The position numbers and the translations under genes are program-made. Under the pieces are notes generated by a model, which was not told where the DNA came from, searched no databases, and saw only the letters and a program-made list of their open reading frames with translations. A DNA stretch of 20,161 bases from VRUE01 sp036525295 (GTDB lineage Bacteria > Actinomycetota > Thermoleophilia > Solirubrobacterales > 70-9): the NCBI GenBank assembly GCA_036525295.1, contig DATDAQ010000103.1, forward strand, positions 1-20,161, written 5' to 3'. Below, piece after piece: positions 1 through 6,148 of the stretch (its first letter is position 1; every line of letters begins with the position of its first letter).

Positions 1-663
1 ATCCCCCTCGACGGCCTTTCCCAGTTCGAGCGCCGCGGCTCGGAGCGTTCGACCGGAGTCCGAGAGGAGGAAACGGGCACGATCGAGATCTCCCGCCGCG
101 AGACGAGCCGCTGCGGCGAGCTCATCCGGAGAGCCGTGGTCGGCTAGCTGAGTTTCGATGGCTTCGGGTGGGAGCGGAGCGAAGTCGACGGGCTGGCAGC
201 GGGACGCGACGGTCTCGAGAAGCTGGGCCGGTTCGGAGGTCAGCAGGATGAGATGGACGAACTCCGGCGGCTCCTCCAGCGTCTTCAGCAGGGCGTTCTG
301 GCTCTCGTCACGCATCTGCTCTGCAGCCTCGATCACGAAGACTCGCTTTTGAGCTTCGAAGGGCCTGTAGGAGGCGGCGCGGATCACCTTCTCGCGGACC
401 TCCTCGACCATGTGCTGGGCACCGGGAGGTCGGAGCCATACGAGGTCGGGGTGGGGAGAAGGATCGAGCTGAACCCGCCGCCGCGCATCGTCGGGATCGG
501 CGGCCCCGGCAGCCAACAGCTCAGCCGCAAAAGAGCGCGCGACGGCCCCCTTGCCGGCACCGCGCGGGCCGCGGAAGAGGTAGGCGTGCGACGGGCCCGT
601 CGCCAGCGCAGCCGTCAGCGCCACCCGCGCTCGCGGCTGGTGCTCAAGCGGCAGCTCGGGCAC
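1..663 (-). CDS. holB: DNA polymerase III clamp-loader subunit delta', partial (C-terminus outside the window)
   Basis: The minus-strand frame stays open from a GTG at 663 to the window edge, giving 221 N-terminal residues. Delta' is the structural clamp-loader subunit that helps place the sliding clamp on primed DNA. The visible sequence has the AAA+ layout: SHAYLF, a P-loop-like GPRGAGKG (residues 32-39), VFVIEAAEQM (about 108-117), NALLKTLEEPP, and the SRC sensor motif (154-156). The P-loop has Gly where an ATPase has Ser/Thr, as expected for a delta' that does not hydrolyse ATP. The Cys-rich zinc module usually found before HPDLV is missing; no cysteine lies in residues 1-150. GGAGG at 670-674 (minus) ends six bases before the GTG and decides this start. 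The gene overlaps the end of tmk by 20 bp, so it is probably translationally coupled. holB fits better than dnaX because of the degenerate P-loop and gene context. Confidence 0.88.
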   Translation of the reverse strand, partial: MPELPLEHQPRARVALTAALATGPSHAYLFRGPRGAGKGAVARSFAAELLAAGAADPDDARRRVQLDPSPHPDLVWLRPPGAQHMVEEVREKVIRAASYRPFEAQKRVFVIEAAEQMRDESQNALLKTLEEPPEFVHLILLTSEPAQLLETVASRCQPVDFAPLPPEAIETQLADHGSPDELAAAARLAAGDLDRARFLLSDSGRTLRAAALELGKAVEGD

Positions 664-1237
664 GCACCGCCTCCAGCACTCGCTCGTGGACCTCCTCGAC
701 GCTGCCGTCAGCATTCACCACGACGACGCGGTCGGAGGCGATCTTGGCGATCTCCTCGTAGGCCTCTGCCACCGCGCGCTGCAGCTCCAGGCCCTCGGAC
801 TCGAAGCGGTCCTCGCCCTCGGCGCGACCGAGGCCGGTCTCGGGGTCGAGGCGCAGCAACACGGTCACGTCGGGCCAGAGGCCGTCGATCACGGTGTCGG
901 TCAGCGAGAGCACGTGGCTGGTTCCCAGCTCCCGCGCGCCGCCCTGGTAGGCGACGCTGGAGTCGGCGAAGCGGTCGGCGACGACGGTCTTCCCGGCCTC
1001 GAGCGCAGGGCGGATCACGCGGCTGACCAGGTCGGCGCGCGCCGCCGAGAAGAGCAGCAGCTCGGCGAAGGGGTCGAGCTCGAGCGAGGGGTCGGCGAGC
1101 AGCTCGCGGATCCGCTCCGCCGCATCGGTCCCCCCCGGCTCGCGGATCAGCAGCGTCTCGGGGCCGAGCGCCTCGGCCAGCAGCTTCGCCTGCGTGCTCT
1201 TGCCGGAGCCGTCGATCCCCTCCAGGGAGATGAACAA
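644..1237 (-). CDS. tmk: Thymidylate kinase (dTMP kinase)
   Basis: This 197-residue enzyme phosphorylates dTMP to dTDP with ATP, an essential cytosolic step of dTTP synthesis. It shows the P-loop GIDGSGKST (residues 7-15), REPGGT (32-37), the DRF-type motif ADRFADSSVAYQGG (87-100) and an acidic/Arg lid region near LGRAEGEDRFESE (136-148). Length is close to the usual 200-215. The chosen start is TTG at 1237, because the conserved N-terminus (FISLEGIDG) begins right after it and GAGG at 1247-1250 (minus) lies nine bases upstream. No closer ATG or GTG fits. The longer open frame upstream lies inside topA and is not conserved-looking. The start is 11 bp from the topA stop, and the end overlaps holB. 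The order topA-tmk-holB is familiar from actinobacteria such as Streptomyces (recalled, not searched). Confidence 0.93.
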   Translation of the reverse strand: MFISLEGIDGSGKSTQAKLLAEALGPETLLIREPGGTDAAERIRELLADPSLELDPFAELLLFSAARADLVSRVIRPALEAGKTVVADRFADSSVAYQGGARELGTSHVLSLTDTVIDGLWPDVTVLLRLDPETGLGRAEGEDRFESEGLELQRAVAEAYEEIAKIASDRVVVVNADGSVEEVHERVLEAVRARAAA

Positions 1238-1248
1238 CTCGGCGGACC

Positions 1249-3534
1249 TCAGCCTTTGGCCGCGGCCTTGGCGCGTTTGCGGCCGCGGGTGGCGGTGTCG
1301 GCTTTGCTCGCGACTTTCGCTTTTTTCTTCTTCGCCGGCGCCTTGCCGTCCTCGTCGCCCTCGGGCAGCGGTTTCTCCGCCATCGCTTCCTTGGCCGCTT
1401 TTGCCGCTTCGCGTTCGGCGCGGCGTTTCTTCATCTCCTGCATCGACTCGCAGTCGTCGTTGAGGCAGAGGTTCCAGGGCCGCCCGCGGAAGGGCTGGAC
1501 TTTCAGCCGCGGCGTCTCGCCGCAGACCGAGCAGCGTTCCTCGAGCTTGAAGACGTCGCCGCGCTGGGGCAACGGGAAGGTCTGGTCGCATGACTCCGGG
1601 TCGTCCAGGGTCCAGCCGCTGCAGCCGACGAAGCGTTTGCCCGATTTTTTCGCCCGGATGACGCGCAGCATGTGGGGCGAGCCGTCCTCCTTCTTGCGGC
1701 CGGCTTCCTCGCAGACCTTGCAGGGGCCGAGGATGCGGTCCTCGTCCATCCCCTTCCAGACGACTTTGGCCAGGTCTTCGCGGCTCTCGTCGATTTCGGT
1801 CCAGGTCTTGTGCAGGAGCTCGCGGCTGTCGCCGACGACGCCGTCCTTGGTCATCTCGCCGGCGGCGATCTGGTCCATCTCGGACTCGAGCTGCGCGGTC
1901 ATCTCCGGGGTCGCCATCGCCGGCACGTATTTCTTGAACGCCTCGTACATCGCGATGCCCGTCTCCGTCGGGATCGGCGGGTTGCCGTAGACGTAGCCGC
2001 GGTCGAAGAGCTTCTTGATGATGTCGGCGCGGGTCGCCTTGGTGCCGAGGCCGCGCTCCTCCATCATCTCGACCAGCTTCGCCTGCGAGATCCGCGAGGG
2101 CGGCTGGGTCTCCTTGTCGAGGACCCAGGGGTCGCCGTCGAGATCGAGGCTCTGGCCCTCGGCCAGCGCCGGGATCTCCTCGTCGGAGGAGCGGGCGTAG
2201 GTGTAAATGCCGGCGAAGCCCGGGTCGACGACGACCGAGCCGCGGACGAAGTAGGTCTGCGAGCCGGCCTCGATGTCAGCGCGGGTGGACTCGGTGATCA
2301 TCGGCGGGCTGAAGGTGGCGAGGAAGCGGCGCACGACCAGTTCGTAGACGCGCTTTTTGGGGCCGTCGCCGAGGGCATTGGGGTGGATCGCCTGGGTCGG
2401 GTAGATCGGCGGGTGGTCGGTCGTCTCTTTTTTGCCCCGGGTCGGCTGCAGCTCGCCGTCGAGCAGGCCCGACGCGGCGGAGAACTCTTTGATCTTGACC
2501 AGCGAAGTGACCAGCTCGCGCAGCGGCAGCGAGACCGGGTAGACGGTGTTGTCCGTGCGCGGGTAGGAGATGAAGCCGTCCATGTAGAGGTCCTCGGCGA
2601 GCCGCATCGCGGCGGCGGGAGTGATGCCGAGGCGGCTGGAGGCGTCAGTGGTGAAGGCCGTCGTGTTGTAGGGCGTCGGTGGCTTGCGCGTGTTTTTGCG
2701 GGCGGTCACCGACTTGACCGTGCCGGGCCCCGCGGTGCCGGCGAGTGCCGCGTCGGCCTCGGCCTTCTCCCAGAACTTGTCGGTCTCGTGGTGGGTCTCG
2801 AAGCTGCCGTCGGGATGCTGGAACTTGGCAAACAGTTCCCAGAAGGGTTTGGCGACGTGGGCGCGGCGCTCCATCTCGCGCTCGACGATCAGGCCCAGGG
2901 TCGGGCTCTGCACGCGGCCGACCGAGAGGAAGTTGGAGCCGAAGCGGCGGGTGCTGAGCGAGACCGCGCGGGTCAGGGTCGCGCCCCAGAGCAGGTCGAT
3001 GTCCTGGCGGGCGGCGCCGGCATTGGCCAGCGGGTAGGAGAGTTCGTCGAGCTCACCGAAGGCACGCTCGATCTCTTCCTTGGTCAGGGCCGAGTAGCGG
3101 GCGCGCTGGACCCGCAGGGTGCCGGCCTTGGTTTCCTCGCGGGTCCCCAGCTCCGGGTTGGCGTCGAGCATCTCCTCCAGCGCCTCGAGCCCGATCAGCT
3201 CGCCCTCGCGGTCGAAGTCGGTGGCGATCACCAGCTCGTCTGCTTCTTTAGCGACTTTGCGGATCGCCTTGACGACGTTTTTGTCGGTCGGCTCCTTGAT
3301 CAGCTCGGCGTCGATCAGGTCGTGCAGGTCGGTCTTCTGCCAGTTCGAGTAGCCCTCGGGGAAGGCCGGGCCGAGCACGTGCCCCTTCAGCCCGATCGTC
3401 CTGTGGTCGCCGTCGGCGTCGCTCCAGGTGTAGAACGGGACTTTGAAGGTTTTGTCGCTGGTCGCGCCCCCCTTGCTGAGGAAGGTCGCGATCTTCTCGG
3501 CGCTGTTGTTCTTCTCGGTGACGATCAGCCGCAT
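1249..3534 (-). CDS. topA: DNA topoisomerase I (type IA), archaeal-like
   Basis: This 761-residue enzyme relaxes negative supercoils by single-strand passage through a 5'-phosphotyrosine link. The Toprim domain starts with LIVTEKNN and carries the metal triad D106-x-D108-x-E110. GAARQDIDLLWG (173-184) and SVGRVQSPTLGLIVERE (204-220) follow, and the catalytic tyrosine is Y324 in GFISYPRTDNTVYP. Two Cys4 zinc ribbons follow (C605/C608/C638/C649 and C668/C671/C690/C695), then a Lys/Ala-rich basic tail from about residue 700. The N-terminus and the YPRTDNTVYP context match my memory of archaeal, especially haloarchaeal, TopA better than the usual bacterial protein, while the Lys-rich tail is typical of actinobacteria. 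The start ATG at 3534 fits the conserved N-terminus; the longer open frame upstream runs antisense through the epimerase and is an artefact. A TACCCT hexamer nine bases upstream suggests a leaderless mRNA. It is the first gene of topA-tmk-holB. Confidence 0.95.
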   Translation of the reverse strand: MRLIVTEKNNSAEKIATFLSKGGATSDKTFKVPFYTWSDADGDHRTIGLKGHVLGPAFPEGYSNWQKTDLHDLIDAELIKEPTDKNVVKAIRKVAKEADELVIATDFDREGELIGLEALEEMLDANPELGTREETKAGTLRVQRARYSALTKEEIERAFGELDELSYPLANAGAARQDIDLLWGATLTRAVSLSTRRFGSNFLSVGRVQSPTLGLIVEREMERRAHVAKPFWELFAKFQHPDGSFETHHETDKFWEKAEADAALAGTAGPGTVKSVTARKNTRKPPTPYNTTAFTTDASSRLGITPAAAMRLAEDLYMDGFISYPRTDNTVYPVSLPLRELVTSLVKIKEFSAASGLLDGELQPTRGKKETTDHPPIYPTQAIHPNALGDGPKKRVYELVVRRFLATFSPPMITESTRADIEAGSQTYFVRGSVVVDPGFAGIYTYARSSDEEIPALAEGQSLDLDGDPWVLDKETQPPSRISQAKLVEMMEERGLGTKATRADIIKKLFDRGYVYGNPPIPTETGIAMYEAFKKYVPAMATPEMTAQLESEMDQIAAGEMTKDGVVGDSRELLHKTWTEIDESREDLAKVVWKGMDEDRILGPCKVCEEAGRKKEDGSPHMLRVIRAKKSGKRFVGCSGWTLDDPESCDQTFPLPQRGDVFKLEERCSVCGETPRLKVQPFRGRPWNLCLNDDCESMQEMKKRRAEREAAKAAKEAMAEKPLPEGDEDGKAPAKKKKAKVASKADTATRGRKRAKAAAKG

Positions 3535-3543
3535 GGGGCGGCG

Positions 3544-3549
3544 AGGGTA
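3544..3549 (-). promoter_or_regulatory. Candidate -10 element (TACCCT) for topA
   Basis: TACCCT on the minus strand lies nine bases before the topA ATG at 3534, and no Shine-Dalgarno sequence is visible. A transcript starting about seven bases downstream of the hexamer would begin at or next to the start codon. This is inference from position and from the same pattern at other genes here. Confidence 0.45.
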
Positions 3550-3584
3550 GCAGGGGCGCTCGGCCGGACCGGCGGGCCGCCATG

Positions 3585-3607
3585 CGCCGATCCTTCTAGG
3601 ATCGGCG
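3585..3607. promoter_or_regulatory. Perfect 9-bp inverted repeat over the epimerase promoter
   Basis: CGCCGATCC, a five-base TTCTA spacer, and GGATCGGCG form a perfect palindrome in the 78-bp divergent gap between topA and the epimerase gene. It contains the epimerase's candidate -10 (TAGGAT, 3597-3602), which ends ten bases before the ATG. The position suits an operator for a dimeric repressor; a short RNA hairpin is the alternative. No regulator can be named. Confidence 0.5.
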
Positions 3608-3612
3608 ACCGG

Positions 3613-4545
3613 ATGCGGACCTTGGTCACCGGCGGCGCGGGCTTCATCGGCTCCAACCTTGTCGACGCGCTGCTGGCGCGGGGCGACAAGGTGACCGCGC
3701 TCGACGACCTCTCGACCGGGCGGCGGGAGAACCTCGCGGGGGCGCTGGCAGCGGGCGCCGGGCTGGTCGAGGCGGACATACGGGACCGGGCCGCGGTCGA
3801 GCGCGTCGCGATCGAGTGCGGGCCCGAGGTCGTCTTCCACCTGGCGGCGCAGATCGACGTGCGCAAGTCGGTCGCCGACCCGGCCTTCGACGCCTCGATC
3901 AACGTCGGCGGCACCGCCAACGTGCTCGAGGCGGCGCGGGCGAGTGGGGCCCGGCGAGTCGTCTTCACCTCGACCGGGGGGGCGATCTACGGCGAGGGCG
4001 ACGGGCAGGCGCTGCCGCTCGGCGAGGGTGCGCCGCTGGCGCCGGAGGCCCCCTACGGCCAGAGCAAGTTCGCTGGTGAGGGCTACCTGTCGCTCTACGA
4101 ACGCCTCTACGGCCTCTCCACCATTCCGCTGCGCCTGGGCAACGTCTACGGCCCGCGCCAGGACCCGCTCGGGGAGGCGGGTGTGATCGCGATCTTCTGC
4201 GGGAAGCTGCGGGCAGGAGAGCGGCCGATGGTCTTCGGCGACGGCAGGCAGACCCGCGACTACATATATGTGGGCGACGTCGTGGCGGCGGCGCTGGCCG
4301 CGGCGGGGTCCGATGCCACCGGCCCGGTCAACGTCGGCACGGGGGTCGAGACCGACGTGCTGGAGCTGGTCCGCCTGCTCGGCGAGCTCGGCGGTGTCGA
4401 GAGCTTCGAGCCCGAGCTCGCACCGGCTCGCACCGGCGAGGTGCAGCGGATCTCGATCGACCCGACGCGCGCCGAGCGCGAGCTGGACTGGAGCGCGCAG
4501 ACCGGCCTCGAAGAGGGCCTGCGGCTGACGCTCGACTCCATCTAA
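3613..4545 (+). CDS. NAD-dependent sugar epimerase/dehydratase (UDP-glucose 4-epimerase-like)
   Basis: This is a 310-residue extended-SDR enzyme acting on nucleotide sugars; GalE-type 4-epimerisation is the most likely reaction. It has the Rossmann motif TGGAGFIGS (6-14), acidic residues after the second strand (ALDDLSTG, 29-36) that favour NAD over NADP, HLAAQ (76-80), the active-site TSTGG (119-123) with YGQSK (Y148, K152), and RLGNVYGPRQ followed by the sugar-binding C-terminal half. Length is typical for the family. The ATG at 3613 is right for the N-terminal MRTLVTGGAGF. It is monocistronic or leads into the siroheme gene 24 bp downstream, which has its own promoter-like hexamer. Exact substrate (UDP-Glc, UDP-GlcNAc or another) cannot be told, so no symbol is given. 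Confidence 0.88.
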   Translation: MRTLVTGGAGFIGSNLVDALLARGDKVTALDDLSTGRRENLAGALAAGAGLVEADIRDRAAVERVAIECGPEVVFHLAAQIDVRKSVADPAFDASINVGGTANVLEAARASGARRVVFTSTGGAIYGEGDGQALPLGEGAPLAPEAPYGQSKFAGEGYLSLYERLYGLSTIPLRLGNVYGPRQDPLGEAGVIAIFCGKLRAGERPMVFGDGRQTRDYIYVGDVVAAALAAAGSDATGPVNVGTGVETDVLELVRLLGELGGVESFEPELAPARTGEVQRISIDPTRAERELDWSAQTGLEEGLRLTLDSI

Positions 4546-4556
4546 CCCCGCATCAC

Positions 4557-4562
4557 TAACCT
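4557..4562 (+). promoter_or_regulatory. Candidate -10 element (TAACCT) for the precorrin-2 dehydrogenase gene
   Basis: TAACCT ends exactly seven bases before the ATG at 4570, and there is no Shine-Dalgarno sequence. This supports a leaderless transcript and favours the upstream ATG over the internal ATG at 4651. Confidence 0.45.
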
Positions 4563-4569
4563 CCATCAC

Positions 4570-5316
4570 ATGCCCGCCCAGGCCTACGCCGGCAAGGAGT
4601 GCGTCTGCCAGCTCCGCAAGGGGATCTGCGATCAGTCGTGCGTGCGCGACATGCTGGAGACCCCCTTCTACATCGCCTGCCTGAAGCTGAAGGGGCGGCG
4701 CTGCCTGGTCGTCGGCGGCGGCGACATCGGCCTCGAGAAGGTCGAGGGGCTGCTCGCCTGCGACGCCGACGTGACCCTGATCGCCCCGGTCGCCCACCCC
4801 AAGCTGGAGAGCCTGGCGGCGGAGGGGTCGATCGAGTGGGAGAAGCGGGCCTACGCGGGCGCCGCCGACCTCGAGGGCGTCTTCATGGCCATCGCCGCGA
4901 CCGACGACACCGAGGTCAACATCGGCGTCTTCGACGACGCCGAGAAGCGGGCGATGCTGGTCAACGTGGTCGACGTGCCGCCGCTGTGCAACTTCATCCT
5001 GCCGGCGATCGTGCGCACCGGACCGCTGGCGATCGCGATCTCCACCGCCGGCGCCTCTCCGGCGCTGGCGAAGCGGATGAAGCGCGAGATCTCCGAGCTC
5101 TTCGGCGAGGAGTACGCGCGATTGGCCGTGGTCCTAAACGACGCCCGCGGCTGGGCCAAGGGGACGCTGCCGACCTACCAGGACCGCAAGGAGTTCTTCG
5201 AGGGAATCGTTAACGGCGACCCCGACCCGGTGACGCTGATCCGCGAGGACCGCGAGACCGAGCTGCTGGCCCTGATCGAGGCGGCCAAAGAGCGCGCCGC
5301 TGCTGCGCTGGCCTAG
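4570..5316 (+). CDS. Precorrin-2 dehydrogenase / sirohydrochlorin ferrochelatase (CysG N-terminal / MET8-like)
   Basis: This 248-residue protein resembles the dehydrogenase/chelatase half of CysG. It would oxidise precorrin-2 with NAD+ and insert iron to make siroheme for sulfite and nitrite reductases. The NAD site is VVGGGDIGLEKVEGLL (47-62). AIAATDD (107-113) carries the Asp pair where CysG has its catalytic Asp. NFILPAIVRTGPLAIAISTAGASPALAKRMK is the classic middle motif. There is no fused uroporphyrinogen methyltransferase. The N-terminus is odd: residues 1-27 precede the usual start of the fold and carry four cysteines, C11, C13, C20 and C24. A shorter start at 4651 (ATG) would remove them, but it lacks a ribosome site, whereas 4570 has a well-placed -10-like hexamer. 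The stop is shared, as CTAG, with the convergent hemolysin III gene. Confidence 0.85.
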   Translation: MPAQAYAGKECVCQLRKGICDQSCVRDMLETPFYIACLKLKGRRCLVVGGGDIGLEKVEGLLACDADVTLIAPVAHPKLESLAAEGSIEWEKRAYAGAADLEGVFMAIAATDDTEVNIGVFDDAEKRAMLVNVVDVPPLCNFILPAIVRTGPLAIAISTAGASPALAKRMKREISELFGEEYARLAVVLNDARGWAKGTLPTYQDRKEFFEGIVNGDPDPVTLIREDRETELLALIEAAKERAAAALA

Positions 5317-6017
5317 GCAGCCGGAAGAGCGAAGAAGGCGACAGCCGCGAAGTGGGCTGCTGCTGCTGCGATGACCAGGAGGTGGAAGACCTCGTGGTAG
5401 CCGAAGACGCGCGGGTTGGGGTCGGGGCGCTGGGTCGCGTAGACGACGGCGCCGACCGTGTAGAGCAGGCCGCCGGCGGCAACCAGCAGGGTGCCGGCTG
5501 CGCCCATCTCACTCCATAGTTCGGGGAAGGCGATCAGGGCGACCCAGCCGATCGAGATGTAGACCAGCGCCGCGACCCACTTGGGGTGGTCGATCCAGAC
5601 CATCTCGACGACGGCGCCGGCGATCGCGCCGATCCAGACGACGACCAGGATCGCGTCCGCCAGCGGGCCGTCGAGAGCGAGCAGGGCGAACGGCGTGTAG
5701 GTCCCGGCGATGAGGAAGAAGATCATCGAGTGATCCAGCCGGCGCATCCAGCGGCGCACGTCGGGCCGCTTCCAGTTGACCCGGTGATAGAGGGCGCTGG
5801 TGCCGAGCAGGGCGGAGAGACTGACCGCGTAGATCGCGACGGCGAAGGTCGCCTCCGGCGTCTTCGCGGCGACGATCAGGGCAGCACCGAGGAAGAGTGA
5901 GACGAAGAATGCCCACTCGTGTGAGACGCCGCGCAGTCTCGGCTTGACGGAGGCGATCGCCTCCGCCGCAACTTCCTTTGCAGATTCGGCCTTCTCGACT
6001 GCGCGTGCCCGCTTCAT
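5313..6017 (-). CDS. Hemolysin III family (HlyIII/AdipoR-like) seven-helix membrane protein
   Basis: This 234-residue integral membrane protein has a charged Ala/Glu-rich N-terminus (1-30) followed by about seven hydrophobic segments. It carries the metal-binding signatures of the HlyIII/PAQR family: SALYHR (about 74-79), LDHSMIFFLIAGTYTPF (in the 90s to 110) and the C-terminal GYHEVFHLL with a second His a few residues on (AAAHF). Bacterial members are usually annotated as hemolysin III, but true haemolytic activity is rarely shown. A role in membrane lipid homeostasis or zinc-dependent hydrolysis is possible and untested here. The start at 6017 has TATGGT nine bases upstream and no Shine-Dalgarno sequence. 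It is convergent with the siroheme gene (shared CTAG) and divergent from nrdJ. Confidence 0.88.
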   Translation of the reverse strand: MKRARAVEKAESAKEVAAEAIASVKPRLRGVSHEWAFFVSLFLGAALIVAAKTPEATFAVAIYAVSLSALLGTSALYHRVNWKRPDVRRWMRRLDHSMIFFLIAGTYTPFALLALDGPLADAILVVVWIGAIAGAVVEMVWIDHPKWVAALVYISIGWVALIAFPELWSEMGAAGTLLVAAGGLLYTVGAVVYATQRPDPNPRVFGYHEVFHLLVIAAAAAHFAAVAFFALPAA

Positions 6018-6026
6018 CGTCTTGTC

Positions 6027-6032
6027 ACCATA
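6027..6032 (-). promoter_or_regulatory. Candidate -10 element (TATGGT) for the hemolysin III gene
   Basis: On the minus strand TATGGT ends nine bases before the ATG at 6017. There is no Shine-Dalgarno sequence, so a leaderless mRNA is likely. The rest of the 131-bp divergent gap up to nrdJ (6018-6148) shows no clear NrdR box or cobalamin riboswitch; it is too short for a full one. Confidence 0.4.
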
Positions 6033-6133
6033 GAGGGAAGAGAAGCGAAGTTTGCGGCATTTGCGGGGTCACGTCACACAAAAGGCGTCCGACCTGTCAA
6101 CGATCCTGCTCAGTCCCCCCTAAAAGTCGCCGC

Positions 6134-6143
6134 GAGAGGAGAA
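6134..6143 (+). promoter_or_regulatory. Ribosome binding site of nrdJ
   Basis: GAGAGGAGAA ends five bases before the ATG at 6149 and decides that start against the longer open frame that begins in the hemolysin III promoter. It is the only strong Shine-Dalgarno sequence before a first gene in this window, so nrdJ is probably transcribed with a leader. Confidence 0.75.
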
Positions 6144-6148
6144 GTTCG

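Noticed and set aside
1672..4545. 957-codon plus-strand open frame crossing topA antisense and running into the epimerase
   Set aside because: Only the 3613-4545 part has SDR motifs. The upstream part is antisense to topA and has the Leu/Val/Arg/Gly-rich look of high-GC non-coding frames.
3535..4797. N-terminal extension of topA to about 4797
   Set aside because: It is antisense to the epimerase and siroheme genes, whereas TopA starts naturally at MRLIVTEKNN with a promoter-like hexamer just upstream.
6018..6148. Cobalamin riboswitch or NrdR box before nrdJ
   Set aside because: I looked because the enzyme is B12-dependent. The gap is only 131 bp, and no B12-box-like or NrdR-box-like sequence is convincing.
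5978..6148. N-terminal extension of NrdJ upstream of 6149
   Set aside because: The strong GAGAGGAG site before 6149 decides the start, and the extension overlaps the divergent hemolysin III promoter and gene.
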